Shown piece by piece: positions 1 through 7,136 of a stretch of 7,136 nt of DNA. Each line of letters opens with the position of its first letter. Position 1 is the stretch's first letter. A program made the position numbers and the translations under genes. Source of the DNA: Oligoflexia bacterium (GTDB lineage Bacteria; Myxococcota_A; UBA796; UBA2385); assembly GCA_013152105.1 (NCBI GenBank), contig JAADHA010000003.1:1-7136 (forward strand). Reading direction: 5' to 3'. Below the pieces are notes generated by a model. That model saw only the letters and a program-made list of their open reading frames with translations, was not told the origin of the DNA and searched no databases.

Positions 1-2028
1 GGCCCACGCCGCGAAGATCTGCGCGTCCTGGGCGGAGCGTCGCTGGTCGGCGCCCGAGGCCAGGGGCACCACCCGATCCAGCGCCGCCGCGGCGGATGCC
101 CGAGCCCGTGGCTGTCGGCTGTCCAGGCCGTGGAGCTGGGCGCGAGAACGCATGACGTGGGCCTGTCGACCCAGGGTGGTGTTGCCGCTAGCCTTGGCCA
201 GCGCGCTGGCATCAGCCAAAGAACGTCGTGCAGCTTCGAACAGACCGACATCGAGCTGCACCTGGCCACGTGAACAGAGCGCCAGCCCCTCGGCCCCTCG
301 ATCACCCCGGGCCTGGGCATCCGCCACCCCTCGGCGAGCCGCGTGCAGAGCCTTGGCCAGGTGACCACTCAACGCGATGTCCTCGGGGCTGGGCCCCACG
401 GCTGCCTTTGGCCTGTCGCCTGCCGCCACAGCGGCGCGCTGACGAAGGCCCTCGGGATCGGCCTGACGAGCCCACCCGGCCAGTGCGAACTGCTCGGCCG
501 TGAGACTGTAGAGCCCGTCCACTTCGCGGACCATTCCGCGGCTCTGGAGCTGCGCCAGGGACAGCTCAGGCGGCAGGCGAGCCACCGCCTCGATCGTGTG
601 AAGGTCGGCCGGTCCTCCCAGCGCGGCGAGCGCTCCCAGAACCTCGACTGTGTCTAGATCGAGGCCCGTCAGATAGTGATCGACGGCCGGACCGAGGGCG
701 GGGTCCGGGGGAAGCTCCAGGCGCGCGCCGTGCGTGTGGGCTTGTAGCAGTGGCGTCAACAAGGCTGGCAGGCCGCCGGTCCACCGGTGCAGACGCTCGG
801 CCTGGTGCGCGGGGGCATCGGTGAGGGGCGCGGCGGCGACAACGGTCCGTCGGACATCTGCGACTGAGAGCGGCTCCAAGATGGCCCGGCACAAGGCAAG
901 GCCGGGCGGGACCTGCACCGGCGCCTGGGTCAGCACGACGATCCCTGGCTGTGCCGCGGCGCGCGCCACGGCCACCTTTGCCGCGGCATCGTCGCCCGGC
1001 TCGACCACGGTCAAGCCCCGCCGCGAGCCCGCCGCTCGGACGACTCCAGCCAGCCAGGACCGGCCCACACCCATGGGTCCGCCGACCTGGATGATCACAG
1101 AGCCGCGTCCAGACTCGGCCCGGTTCAGGCACTCGGTCACTCGGCGCACGATCTTGCCGCGGCCGGCCAGCGTCAAGCCGCCACCCCCGCCCTTGGGGCG
1201 AGCCAGCGCGGCAGCCGCGGCCTGGGCGTCAGGGAAGCGGGCCGAGGGCTGTGGCGCCATCAAGCGCAGGACTACGGCCTCGAGGTCCGCTGGAAGCTCG
1301 GGGTCCCAACGGGAGGGCGGAGGCACCGACTGTCCGGGCAGCCGACCCTGGCCTTCAAAGGGCCGGTGCCCGGTGAGCAAGACATAGAGGGTGGCCCCGA
1401 TCCCATACAGATCGGTGCGGGGGTCGACTTCGCCCCCCTCGAGCTGTTCGGGGGCCGCATAGGCGATGGTCCCGACCACGACTCCGACCAGGGTCTGCTT
1501 TGTCTCTTGCAGGTCCTTCACGACTCCAAGATCGGACAAGACGACCCGCCCGTCGGGATCGACCAGGACGTTGCCCGGCTTGATGTCTCGGTGGACCAGG
1601 CCGACCGCGTGAAGGGCGCCGGCGGCCTCGCACAAGGACTGGCCGATCGTCCGGGCGCGAGCGTAGCGTTCGGCGGGTGGACGTTGGGCCAGCTTGTCGG
1701 TGTAGACCCGAAGATCGCTGCCCTCTACGTGGTCCATGACCAGGTAGGGGCGGCCATGCCAGAGACCGTGCCCGCGATAGCGCACCACGTTTGGGTGGTT
1801 CAGCTTGGACAAGGCCCGGACCTCGCGCTCGAAGCGTGCCAGCAGGGGCGGCGTGAAGCTGCCGTCCTGTGGACCCGCCCCCGGAAGGCACAGGTCCATC
1901 CACTTCACCGCGACCGGCTCGCCACCAGGAGCACGGCAGAGATACACCGCCGCCATGGCGCCGCGACCGACCAGGCGTTCGGTCACATAGGGCCCGATGC
2001 AGACCGGGACATCGGTGGAGATGGGCAC
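1..2028 (-). CDS. Ser/Thr protein kinase - degenerate ATPase - TPR protein (3' end outside window)
   Basis: I translated the minus strand from GTG at 2028; the frame stays open for 676 codons to position 1, so the C-terminus is missing. An in-frame TAG at 2049-2047 limits the start, and GTG 2028 is the only usual start codon before the Gly loop. The kinase spans about 11-275: GRGAMAAVY (21-29), K42 in VAVK, helix-C E69, HRDIKPGN (146-153), DLG (166-168) in place of DFG, APE (192-194) and D206. It looks active. A Gly-rich hinge (279-285) leads to a shortened P-loop module: AGR (288-290), Walker A GPMGVGRS (317-324) with Arg for Lys, GIVVLTQAP (362-370) without the Walker B acids, and LEPLS (384-388). 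A winged-helix-like part (about 455-520) and the first TPR-like helices (about 575-676) follow. It is a paralogue of the gene ending 29 bases upstream, probably co-transcribed with it. The substrate is unknown. Confidence 0.92.
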   Translation of the reverse strand, partial: MPISTDVPVCIGPYVTERLVGRGAMAAVYLCRAPGGEPVAVKWMDLCLPGAGPQDGSFTPPLLARFEREVRALSKLNHPNVVRYRGHGLWHGRPYLVMDHVEGSDLRVYTDKLAQRPPAERYARARTIGQSLCEAAGALHAVGLVHRDIKPGNVLVDPDGRVVLSDLGVVKDLQETKQTLVGVVVGTIAYAAPEQLEGGEVDPRTDLYGIGATLYVLLTGHRPFEGQGRLPGQSVPPPSRWDPELPADLEAVVLRLMAPQPSARFPDAQAAAAALARPKGGGGGLTLAGRGKIVRRVTECLNRAESGRGSVIIQVGGPMGVGRSWLAGVVRAAGSRRGLTVVEPGDDAAAKVAVARAAAQPGIVVLTQAPVQVPPGLALCRAILEPLSVADVRRTVVAAAPLTDAPAHQAERLHRWTGGLPALLTPLLQAHTHGARLELPPDPALGPAVDHYLTGLDLDTVEVLGALAALGGPADLHTIEAVARLPPELSLAQLQSRGMVREVDGLYSLTAEQFALAGWARQADPEGLRQRAAVAAGDRPKAAVGPSPEDIALSGHLAKALHAARRGVADAQARGDRGAEGLALCSRGQVQLDVGLFEAARRSLADASALAKASGNTTLGRQAHVMRSRAQLHGLDSRQPRARASAAAALDRVVPLASGADQRRSAQDAQIFAAWA

Positions 2029-2057
2029 GAACTCGCTCTGAGGACTCTAGGTGTGGA
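2029..2057 (-). promoter_or_regulatory. 29-base intergenic spacer before the second kinase gene
   Basis: This spacer lies between the TGA of the complete kinase gene (2060-2058) and the GTG at 2028. It contains the in-frame TAG at 2049-2047 that bars any longer start. The only purine-rich run before the GTG is AGAGCGAG, a poor Shine-Dalgarno match. No hairpin or promoter is apparent. The short distance argues for co-transcription, possibly with translational coupling. Confidence 0.4.
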
Positions 2058-5000
2058 TCAAAGCAGCGGTGGGCCGAGCAGACGTACAACCGAGGCCAGG
2101 TGGCGAAAGGCGACCCCGCGGTCGGGCGGGAGCGTGGCCAGCAGACCACGGGCGATGGCGGCACCGGACTGACGGGCTCGGTCGGCTTCGTCGGGATCCT
2201 GGGCGATCTCAGAGAGCAGTGACCAGCCGTGAAGCGCCCAGGTACGGAATTGGAAGCTCTCGGCGGTTCGGCAGGCCAGCCGCAGGACGGGCAAGGCCGC
2301 GGCGTCGTCACCCAGGGCGTGCCATGCATTGGCCAGCAGGAGCAGCAGCTCGGTGCGACGAGGGGCGTAGAGGTGGTCCACCGCCCCGGCGGCCTCGGCC
2401 AGCACCAGGCGGGCCTCGTCACGGCACTGTTGCAGGGCCAGGGCCCGCGCCAGCAGAGCCGCCACCGAGGGTCCGAAGGACTCGGGGTCGGCCCGCGCCG
2501 CGGCGGCACGCGCGGCCACCAGGTGCTGCTCGGCGTTGCTGGGATTGTCCTGTTTCAGGTCGATGCGGGCCAGGTGGAAGCGGATGGGGACCTCTTCCTC
2601 GGCCATGCCCAGCTCGCGAGCGATGTCAAGTGCCTGGTCCAGGTCGGCGCGCGCCTGCTGGAGCGCTCCTCCGTCCAGGCGAGCCATGGCACGAGCGCGC
2701 AGGGCGCTGGCCTCGACCACCCGGTAGACCAGGTCCCGGGCCAACGCGACGGCTTCATCACCCCGGGCCTCGGCGGCCACCAGTTCGCCGCGCCAATACA
2801 AGACCTCGGACAGGTTGCAGAGCACGCTGGCGCGGGTCTTCTTCTCGCTGAGCGAGCGCAGCAGTTCTTCGGCTTCGGACAGACCAGCGATGGCCGAGGC
2901 GAGCTGTCCCTTGCTGGCCTGGACCACGGTGAGCGCCAGCAGGATTCCCGCGCGCCCGGCCGCCATGCTGGGACTCACCGTGCCGACCAGACCCTGACTG
3001 GCCAAGTGCTCGCAGCCGTCGAGGTCCCCGCGAGCAAAGGCTGCCCCCGCCAGGGCGTGAAGCGCGCGCAGCTCCAGGCCGCGATCATGACGCATGCGCG
3101 CCTGCACCAGCACGTCGCGGATGGCGCGCTCACCCTCGTCCGCCCGGTTGAGGCGACGCAGCGTCGTTCCGTATTGCACAGTTGCTTCGCCTGCGATGCG
3201 GTCCTGGCCCAAGGACGTCGCCCGCCGGCGCAAGGTGTCCAGCGCGCGGGCGGCTTCATCCCACTCGCCCTGGTTGTAGCGCAGCTCGGCTTCGACCTGG
3301 TCCAAGGCCAGCAAGGCGCGCGCCTGTTCATCTTCGGACAGGAGCTTGGCGGCTTCGGTCTGGACGGCCCGTGCCCGCTTGACCAGGGCACCCGCTTCGG
3401 TCAGCAGCGAACGCTCCAACAGGCCCACGGCTGCCTGCACCAGGTAGGTGAAGGCCCGGGCGGCGTCCCCGGCCTGGTGGAAGTGCTCGCCGATCGCTTC
3501 GGCCGCCACTGGGCTCTCGGCGTAGCGCAGCTCCAGACCGGCGCCCAGGCGTCGATGCAGGCACTTCCGAGCGTCGACCGGCAGGTCGTCGTACACGACG
3601 TCGGCGACCTGGCGCTGGGCAAACGCGACCCGGCTCTCCAGCGCCCCGCGATGCTCGACCAGCAGGCCCGCGTCGATCACCTGGTCGAGGGCGTCCATCC
3701 ACCGATCTTCGCCATGCAAGGGCATGATCGGCGCGGGCTTGATCGGCCCTGTGTCCGCGGGCTCGGACGAGATCTCGGTCGGGTCGTCTCGTTCCTGCTG
3801 CGCGGTCTCCTGTTCGGCGCCCAGCTCTACCACGTCCAGCAACACTTCAAGGTCCAGCTCACGCCCAGCGACGGCGCAGACTTCCAGCAAGGCGCGACCA
3901 TCGTCGCCAAGGGGTGACAGGCGCTGTCGGATGGCCTGACGCAGGCCGGGCGGCAGCGCCAGTCGGTCCACGGTGAGGTGGGCGGGGTCGATGTCCAGCC
4001 GCCAGCCCCCACCTTCGCGGGCCGCCAGCACACCACGCTGCATCAGCCCGCGCACGAACTCGACGACGAAGAGCGGGTCGCCACTGGTCTGATGGTAGAG
4101 CAGGGCCGCCAGCGTCTGTGCACCCGTGCCGGGACCGACCAGTTCCGCCATGAGCTGAACGACATCGTCGCTGGACAGCGGGTCGAGGGTGAGCACCCGG
4201 GGGTGAAGGCCCAGGTCCCGACCGGCTCGGAAGGCTGCATAGGTCGACGACTCGGTGGCGTCGTCGTCAAAGCGATGTGCTTCGGCACGGGCTGCGCCGA
4301 TCACCAGCAAGGGTTGACCATCCCGCGTGACCAGGGAGCGGACCAGGAAGGCGAGCAGGTCGATCAGCGGGGCGGGAGCGTCGTGAAGATCGTCCAGGGC
4401 GATGATCTGCGGGCCCCGTTCCAGCAGGCGGTTGATGGCCGTTCGGACCCCATCGTAGAGCAAGTAGCGAGCGTCTCCCGGCAGCCGACCCCGGCCTCGG
4501 GCGAAGCGCGTGATCGCGCGCGCCAGCTCAGGAGGGACTTCGCCGCCCAGCTCGCGACCGATCTCGCGAGAGAGGCGCAGCAGCGCTTCGAAGGAGCCTT
4601 CTGTGGCCGAGACCCGGGCCATGTAGACCGGCAAGCCCCGATGACGGGCGTCCGCGACCACGGCGCTCAGGACCCTTGATCGGCCCCGTCCTTCGACCCC
4701 CTCGATCAACAGCACGCCGCCCTCGCTGCGGGTCAAGCGCGACACGGCTTCGCCCGCCGCCGACAAGGTCTCGGCCCGACCGACCAGGGGCGGCATCCAG
4801 GCTTGGGGACCGGGAAGGCTCTCGGCGTCCGTCTCGGGTTCGTCGACCAGGAGGATCTCCAGCACCTCGGCCGCGGACTGGAAGCGATCTCGCGGCGACT
4901 TGGCCAGCAAGCGCAGGCAGATTTGTTCGAGCTGTGGCGGAACGTCGGGGACCAGTGTCGACGGAGGGATCGGCACCTGGCTGCGGTGCAAGTCCAGGTA

Positions 5001-5723
5001 GCCCGCCATGTTCTTGGCGGCGAAGGGGCGCCGGCCGGTGAGCATGGCATAGAGAATGACACCCAGACTGTACAGATCCGAGCGGTGGTCGATCGGGTCC
5101 CCAGCGATCTGTTCGGGGCTGGCGTAGGCCCAGGTCCCAACCAGGGTCGTGCTCACCATGGGGTCGTTGCTGGGGTCGAGGTCCTTGACGATGCCGAAGT
5201 CGGTCAGCTTGCAGGTCCCGTCCTTGGTGATGAGCACATTGCTGGGTTTGAGGTCTCGGTGAACCAGCCCCCGCCGCGACAGGTGGCCGAGCGCCCGCGC
5301 GAGTTGTACCAGGACATCTTCCACCCAGGGCCACCGGACTTCGGCCGGGCGCTTCACCATGCGCCGGATCGCCAGGTGCAGGTCTACGCCATCGACGTAC
5401 TCCATCGCCAGGTAGGGGTGCCCGTAGATGTCCCCCCAGCTCTCTACCCGGATGATGTTGGGGTGGTCCAGGCGCGAGAGGGCGCGAAATTCACGCCGAA
5501 AGCGCGCCAGGCCCGTGCGCATGCGGCTGGATTTGAGGATCTTGAGCGCGACGGGCTGGCCGCTGGGGTCCCTGGCCAGCAAGACGAAGGCCATGCCGCC
5601 CCGCCCCGCAGGGCGCTCGTAGCGGTACATGTCGACGAAGTCGCCCGGTCGCAAGACCAGCCCACCCATCTCGATCTCGGTGGGTACGCCTTTGGGGTCG
5701 CTGTTGGTGGATGGCTCAGTCAC
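2058..5723 (-). CDS. Ser/Thr protein kinase - AAA/STAND-type ATPase - TPR protein (complete)
   Basis: This is a 1221-residue Hanks-type kinase fused to an ATPase and a TPR array, probably cytoplasmic because no membrane segment is seen. The kinase spans about 30-292: Gly loop GRGGMAFV (40-47), catalytic K61 in VALK, helix-C E78, HRDLKPSN (155-162), DFG (175-177), activation-loop T192/T193, SPE (202-204) and D216. It is an RD kinase and looks active. The ATPase spans about 312-560: VGR (314-316), Walker A GVEGRGRS (342-349) with Arg for Lys, Walker B IIALDDLH (440-447), a sensor-1-like LLVIGAAR (472-479) and LDPLS (513-517). A winged-helix-like part (about 595-710) is interrupted by an acidic/Pro linker (633-672). 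TPR-like repeats fill about 740-1190. The architecture resembles PknK/MalT-like regulators but has no C-terminal HTH, so the kinase is probably the output. GTG at 5723 is the chosen start; ATG at residue 19 (5669) is an alternative, as both fall before the kinase fold. Confidence 0.95.
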   Translation of the reverse strand: MTEPSTNSDPKGVPTEIEMGGLVLRPGDFVDMYRYERPAGRGGMAFVLLARDPSGQPVALKILKSSRMRTGLARFRREFRALSRLDHPNIIRVESWGDIYGHPYLAMEYVDGVDLHLAIRRMVKRPAEVRWPWVEDVLVQLARALGHLSRRGLVHRDLKPSNVLITKDGTCKLTDFGIVKDLDPSNDPMVSTTLVGTWAYASPEQIAGDPIDHRSDLYSLGVILYAMLTGRRPFAAKNMAGYLDLHRSQVPIPPSTLVPDVPPQLEQICLRLLAKSPRDRFQSAAEVLEILLVDEPETDAESLPGPQAWMPPLVGRAETLSAAGEAVSRLTRSEGGVLLIEGVEGRGRSRVLSAVVADARHRGLPVYMARVSATEGSFEALLRLSREIGRELGGEVPPELARAITRFARGRGRLPGDARYLLYDGVRTAINRLLERGPQIIALDDLHDAPAPLIDLLAFLVRSLVTRDGQPLLVIGAARAEAHRFDDDATESSTYAAFRAGRDLGLHPRVLTLDPLSSDDVVQLMAELVGPGTGAQTLAALLYHQTSGDPLFVVEFVRGLMQRGVLAAREGGGWRLDIDPAHLTVDRLALPPGLRQAIRQRLSPLGDDGRALLEVCAVAGRELDLEVLLDVVELGAEQETAQQERDDPTEISSEPADTGPIKPAPIMPLHGEDRWMDALDQVIDAGLLVEHRGALESRVAFAQRQVADVVYDDLPVDARKCLHRRLGAGLELRYAESPVAAEAIGEHFHQAGDAARAFTYLVQAAVGLLERSLLTEAGALVKRARAVQTEAAKLLSEDEQARALLALDQVEAELRYNQGEWDEAARALDTLRRRATSLGQDRIAGEATVQYGTTLRRLNRADEGERAIRDVLVQARMRHDRGLELRALHALAGAAFARGDLDGCEHLASQGLVGTVSPSMAAGRAGILLALTVVQASKGQLASAIAGLSEAEELLRSLSEKKTRASVLCNLSEVLYWRGELVAAEARGDEAVALARDLVYRVVEASALRARAMARLDGGALQQARADLDQALDIARELGMAEEEVPIRFHLARIDLKQDNPSNAEQHLVAARAAAARADPESFGPSVAALLARALALQQCRDEARLVLAEAAGAVDHLYAPRRTELLLLLANAWHALGDDAAALPVLRLACRTAESFQFRTWALHGWSLLSEIAQDPDEADRARQSGAAIARGLLATLPPDRGVAFRHLASVVRLLGPPLL

Positions 5724-5759
5724 GACCCAAGCGTATCCCGAGTGAAGCAGAGCGTGCCC
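5724..5759 (-). promoter_or_regulatory. 36-base intergenic spacer with weak ribosome-binding site
   Basis: This spacer lies between the TGA of the TPR gene and the GTG of the complete kinase gene. The best Shine-Dalgarno-like run is GGGAT at 5739-5735, 11 bases before the GTG, which is weak and somewhat far. There is no room for a promoter plus terminator and no stem-loop is seen, which supports read-through transcription. Confidence 0.4.
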
Positions 5760-7136
5760 TCAGACGGACCATCGGCGGGCGAAACGTCCCTGCGCCCCCA
5801 GTTCGTGGTCCAGCAGGGCAGCCAGCGCAGAGGCCCGCTGTTTCGCGGGACCGACGGAATCTGGGGCACCACCGCGCGCCGTCAAGCGGGCGCACTCCAG
5901 CTCGAGCAGGCGTGTGCCAGTGCGCGGTACCAGGGCGTGCGCGCGCTCGATCGCCAGGGCGAGGCCGGGGTCATTGGTGATGGACAGGGCGCTGACCGCG
6001 TCCAGGGAGACCCGAGCTGCCACATGGGGCGGCGTGGAGAGGGTGGTGTCCAAGGCGGCCCAAGCCAGGGTGGCTGACTTGTCCGGCGCCTGGTGGGCCA
6101 GCGCCAGCGCCCACACAGCCAGCAGCCGTGTGTGCGCACCGTTCCGGTCGGGCGAGGATGGCCGTTGGGGAGCACCCGTGAGGACGTCTTCCCCAGGAAG
6201 AGGGGGGAGGATCGATCGCGCCATGTCATCGCAATTCAGCGCCAGCAAGGCTCGCGCCACCGGAAGCACAGCCAACAGCAGGGCTGGCGGCGTGCCCGAG
6301 GCGCGGGAGTGAGCAAGGTCTGCGGCTTCATTAGCGATCTGGCGAGCCTCGGCCACATCGGCCAGTGCCAGGAGGGCGCTGGCGGCTAAGCCCAGAGATC
6401 GGATCCGTGCCAGCAGGTGATCGCTCACTTGCGCCACGCGGTCAGACTCGATGGCCCGCTGATGGGCTTCGCGCAGACGGCCGTCTGCCAGACAGAGCTC
6501 GGCCTGACTGAGCAACACGGGCAGCAGGCTGGGGCCTTCCTCGAGCACCCGCAGTCGGCTGGCCACCCGGGCCAGACTCGCCATGGCCGCTTCTGGCGAA
6601 GCCGTCGCCATCGCGCACAGGACGAGGCCCGCCTGGGCACGCGCCGCGGTCCGCTCGCTGCCCGTCGCCTCGGCCACCTCGAGCACGCGGCGCCAGGTCT
6701 GGGTCGCGGTGTCCACTTGGCCCACCGACAGGCAGCAGCGCGCCAGGGCGTGGCCAACCGGTGCCCACATCGGGTCGCCGGCCGGCAAGGTCTCAAGGGC
6801 TCGCCCGAGGCGCTGCAAGGCGGCCTGTTCTTCGCCACGCGCCGCCAGCACCAGACCAACACCGCCGCGAGCACGCGCGAGCGCGACCGGGTCCCCCATC
6901 GCCTTGGCTTCGTTCAGCGCCCGAGTCCAGGCATCCTGCGAGCTGGTGAACTCACCCATGCGCAGCGCTGCCTGGCCTTGGAGGGACCACAGCGTCGAGG
7001 CCAGCCGCGAGCGCTCAGCCGAGTCCAGCCTGGTCTCTGCCTGTGGACGCACGTCGATGGCCCGCTGATGGGCTTCGCGCAGACGGCCGTCTGCCAGACA
7101 GAGCTCGGCCTGACTGAGCAACACGGGCAGCAGGCT
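5760..7136 (-). CDS. TPR-repeat protein, C-terminal part (5' end outside window)
   Basis: The frame is open from the right edge to a TGA at 5762-5760, giving 458 residues with no upstream stop, so the true start is outside the window; GTG at 7124 is internal. The visible part is almost wholly alpha-helical and Ala/Leu/Arg-rich. It consists of degenerate TPR-like helix pairs about 40 residues apart, for example GQAALRMGEFTSSQDAWTRA and GLVLAARGEEQAALQRLGRA. TPR arrays bind proteins or peptides. Fragment residues 1-27 and 203-229 are identical, encoded by an exact 83-bp DNA repeat. The end (LLDHELGAQGRFARRWSV) carries no recognisable output domain. The gene lies 36 bases upstream of a complete kinase-ATPase-TPR gene on the same strand. 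By analogy it may be the tail of a third such kinase, but no kinase or ATPase motif is visible. It could equally be a stand-alone TPR protein. Confidence 0.88.
   Translation of the reverse strand, partial: SLLPVLLSQAELCLADGRLREAHQRAIDVRPQAETRLDSAERSRLASTLWSLQGQAALRMGEFTSSQDAWTRALNEAKAMGDPVALARARGGVGLVLAARGEEQAALQRLGRALETLPAGDPMWAPVGHALARCCLSVGQVDTATQTWRRVLEVAEATGSERTAARAQAGLVLCAMATASPEAAMASLARVASRLRVLEEGPSLLPVLLSQAELCLADGRLREAHQRAIESDRVAQVSDHLLARIRSLGLAASALLALADVAEARQIANEAADLAHSRASGTPPALLLAVLPVARALLALNCDDMARSILPPLPGEDVLTGAPQRPSSPDRNGAHTRLLAVWALALAHQAPDKSATLAWAALDTTLSTPPHVAARVSLDAVSALSITNDPGLALAIERAHALVPRTGTRLLELECARLTARGGAPDSVGPAKQRASALAALLDHELGAQGRFARRWSV
6448..6530. repeat. 83-bp exact direct repeat, copy 1 (inside the TPR gene)
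   Basis: The 83 bases from 6448 to 6530 are identical to 7054-7136. At the left boundary 6447 is C and 7053 is G; the right boundary cannot be tested because copy 2 reaches the window edge. The offset is 606 bases, exactly 202 codons, so both copies encode the same 27 residues (SLLPVLLSQAELC onward to HQRAI) in the same TPR position. The repeat contains a perfect 16-base palindrome, GCAGACGGCCGTCTGC, at 6473-6488. There is not a single synonymous difference, unlike the rest of the TPR array, which is strongly diverged. Confidence 0.97.
7054..7136. repeat. 83-bp exact direct repeat, copy 2 (ends at window edge)
   Basis: This copy is identical to 6448-6530 and ends exactly at the last base of the window, so the true repeat may be longer than 83 bp. 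The palindrome recurs at 7079-7094. After the repeat the two protein copies diverge (AIDVRPQAE versus AIESDRVAQ) yet stay in TPR register. This favours a real internal duplication or gene conversion, but an assembly join at a contig end is possible. Confidence 0.95.

Noticed and set aside
566..1132. Minus-strand open frame of 188 codons
   Set aside because: It is out of frame within the second kinase gene, very rich in Arg and Gly, and has no motif.
2029..2060. Possible transcription terminator between the two kinase genes
   Set aside because: No inverted repeat followed by a T-run is present, and the 29-base spacer is too short for a typical terminator plus promoter.
1366..2172. Plus-strand open frame of 268 codons
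   Set aside because: It is antisense to the second kinase's catalytic domain, whose conserved motifs establish the minus strand as coding.
1355..2509. Minus-strand open frame of 384 codons bridging the two kinase genes
   Set aside because: It is Pro/Arg/Ser/Trp-rich, overlaps two well-supported genes in a different frame and shows no domain. It is an out-of-frame shadow.
2229..3917. Plus-strand open frame of 562 codons antisense to the complete kinase
   Set aside because: It is the mirror of the TPR and ATPase coding region in GC-rich DNA, with no recognisable domain and a Gln/Gly/Arg/His-rich composition. The minus-strand frame has clear kinase, ATPase and TPR motifs.
4803..6077. Plus-strand open frame of 424 codons
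   Set aside because: It lies antisense to the kinase domain and spans a gene junction. It has no domain signature and is a high-GC shadow frame.
6448..7136. Interpretation of the 83-bp direct repeats as a CRISPR array or insertion-sequence ends
   Set aside because: There are only two copies, 606 bp apart, both in frame within one coding sequence. There are no spacers of CRISPR size, no transposase and no inverted termini.

Overview
The window is GC-rich (about two thirds G+C by eye) and is read almost entirely on the minus strand. It holds three consecutive, closely spaced genes for very large signalling proteins of the Ser/Thr kinase - P-loop ATPase - TPR type. Read 5'->3' on the minus strand they are: (A) 7136-5760, the C-terminal 458 residues of a TPR protein whose start lies beyond the window; (B) 5723-2058, a complete 1221-residue kinase-ATPase-TPR protein; and (C) 2028-1, the first 676 residues of a second kinase-ATPase-TPR protein that runs off the left edge. 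The gaps between genes are 36 and 29 bases, so they probably form one operon whose promoter lies right of position 7136.

The GC content, the Hanks-type kinases with an ATPase/TPR tail, and their tandem arrangement suggest Myxococcota or a related deltaproteobacterial lineage. That is inference; no marker gene is present.

B and C are diverged paralogues with the same domain order. Their kinase domains look catalytically competent (Gly-rich loop, VALK/VAVK lysine, HRD, DFG or DLG, and SPE or APE motifs). Each kinase is followed by a signal-transduction-type ATPase in which the Walker A lysine is replaced by arginine (GxxxxGRS). In C this ATPase is also much shorter and has no visible Walker B motif. 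A winged-helix-like stretch and a long TPR region follow. The likely logic is that the TPR array senses a partner or ligand, the NTPase-like module relays or scaffolds the signal, and the N-terminal kinase is the output. No DNA-binding output domain is seen at the C-terminus of B.

The most unusual DNA feature is an exact 83-bp direct repeat inside gene A (6448-6530 and 7054-7136). It is spaced 606 bp (202 codons) apart in frame, and the second copy ends exactly at the window edge. There are no RNA genes, mobile elements, CRISPR arrays or convincing terminators. No gene-free stretch is longer than 36 bases.
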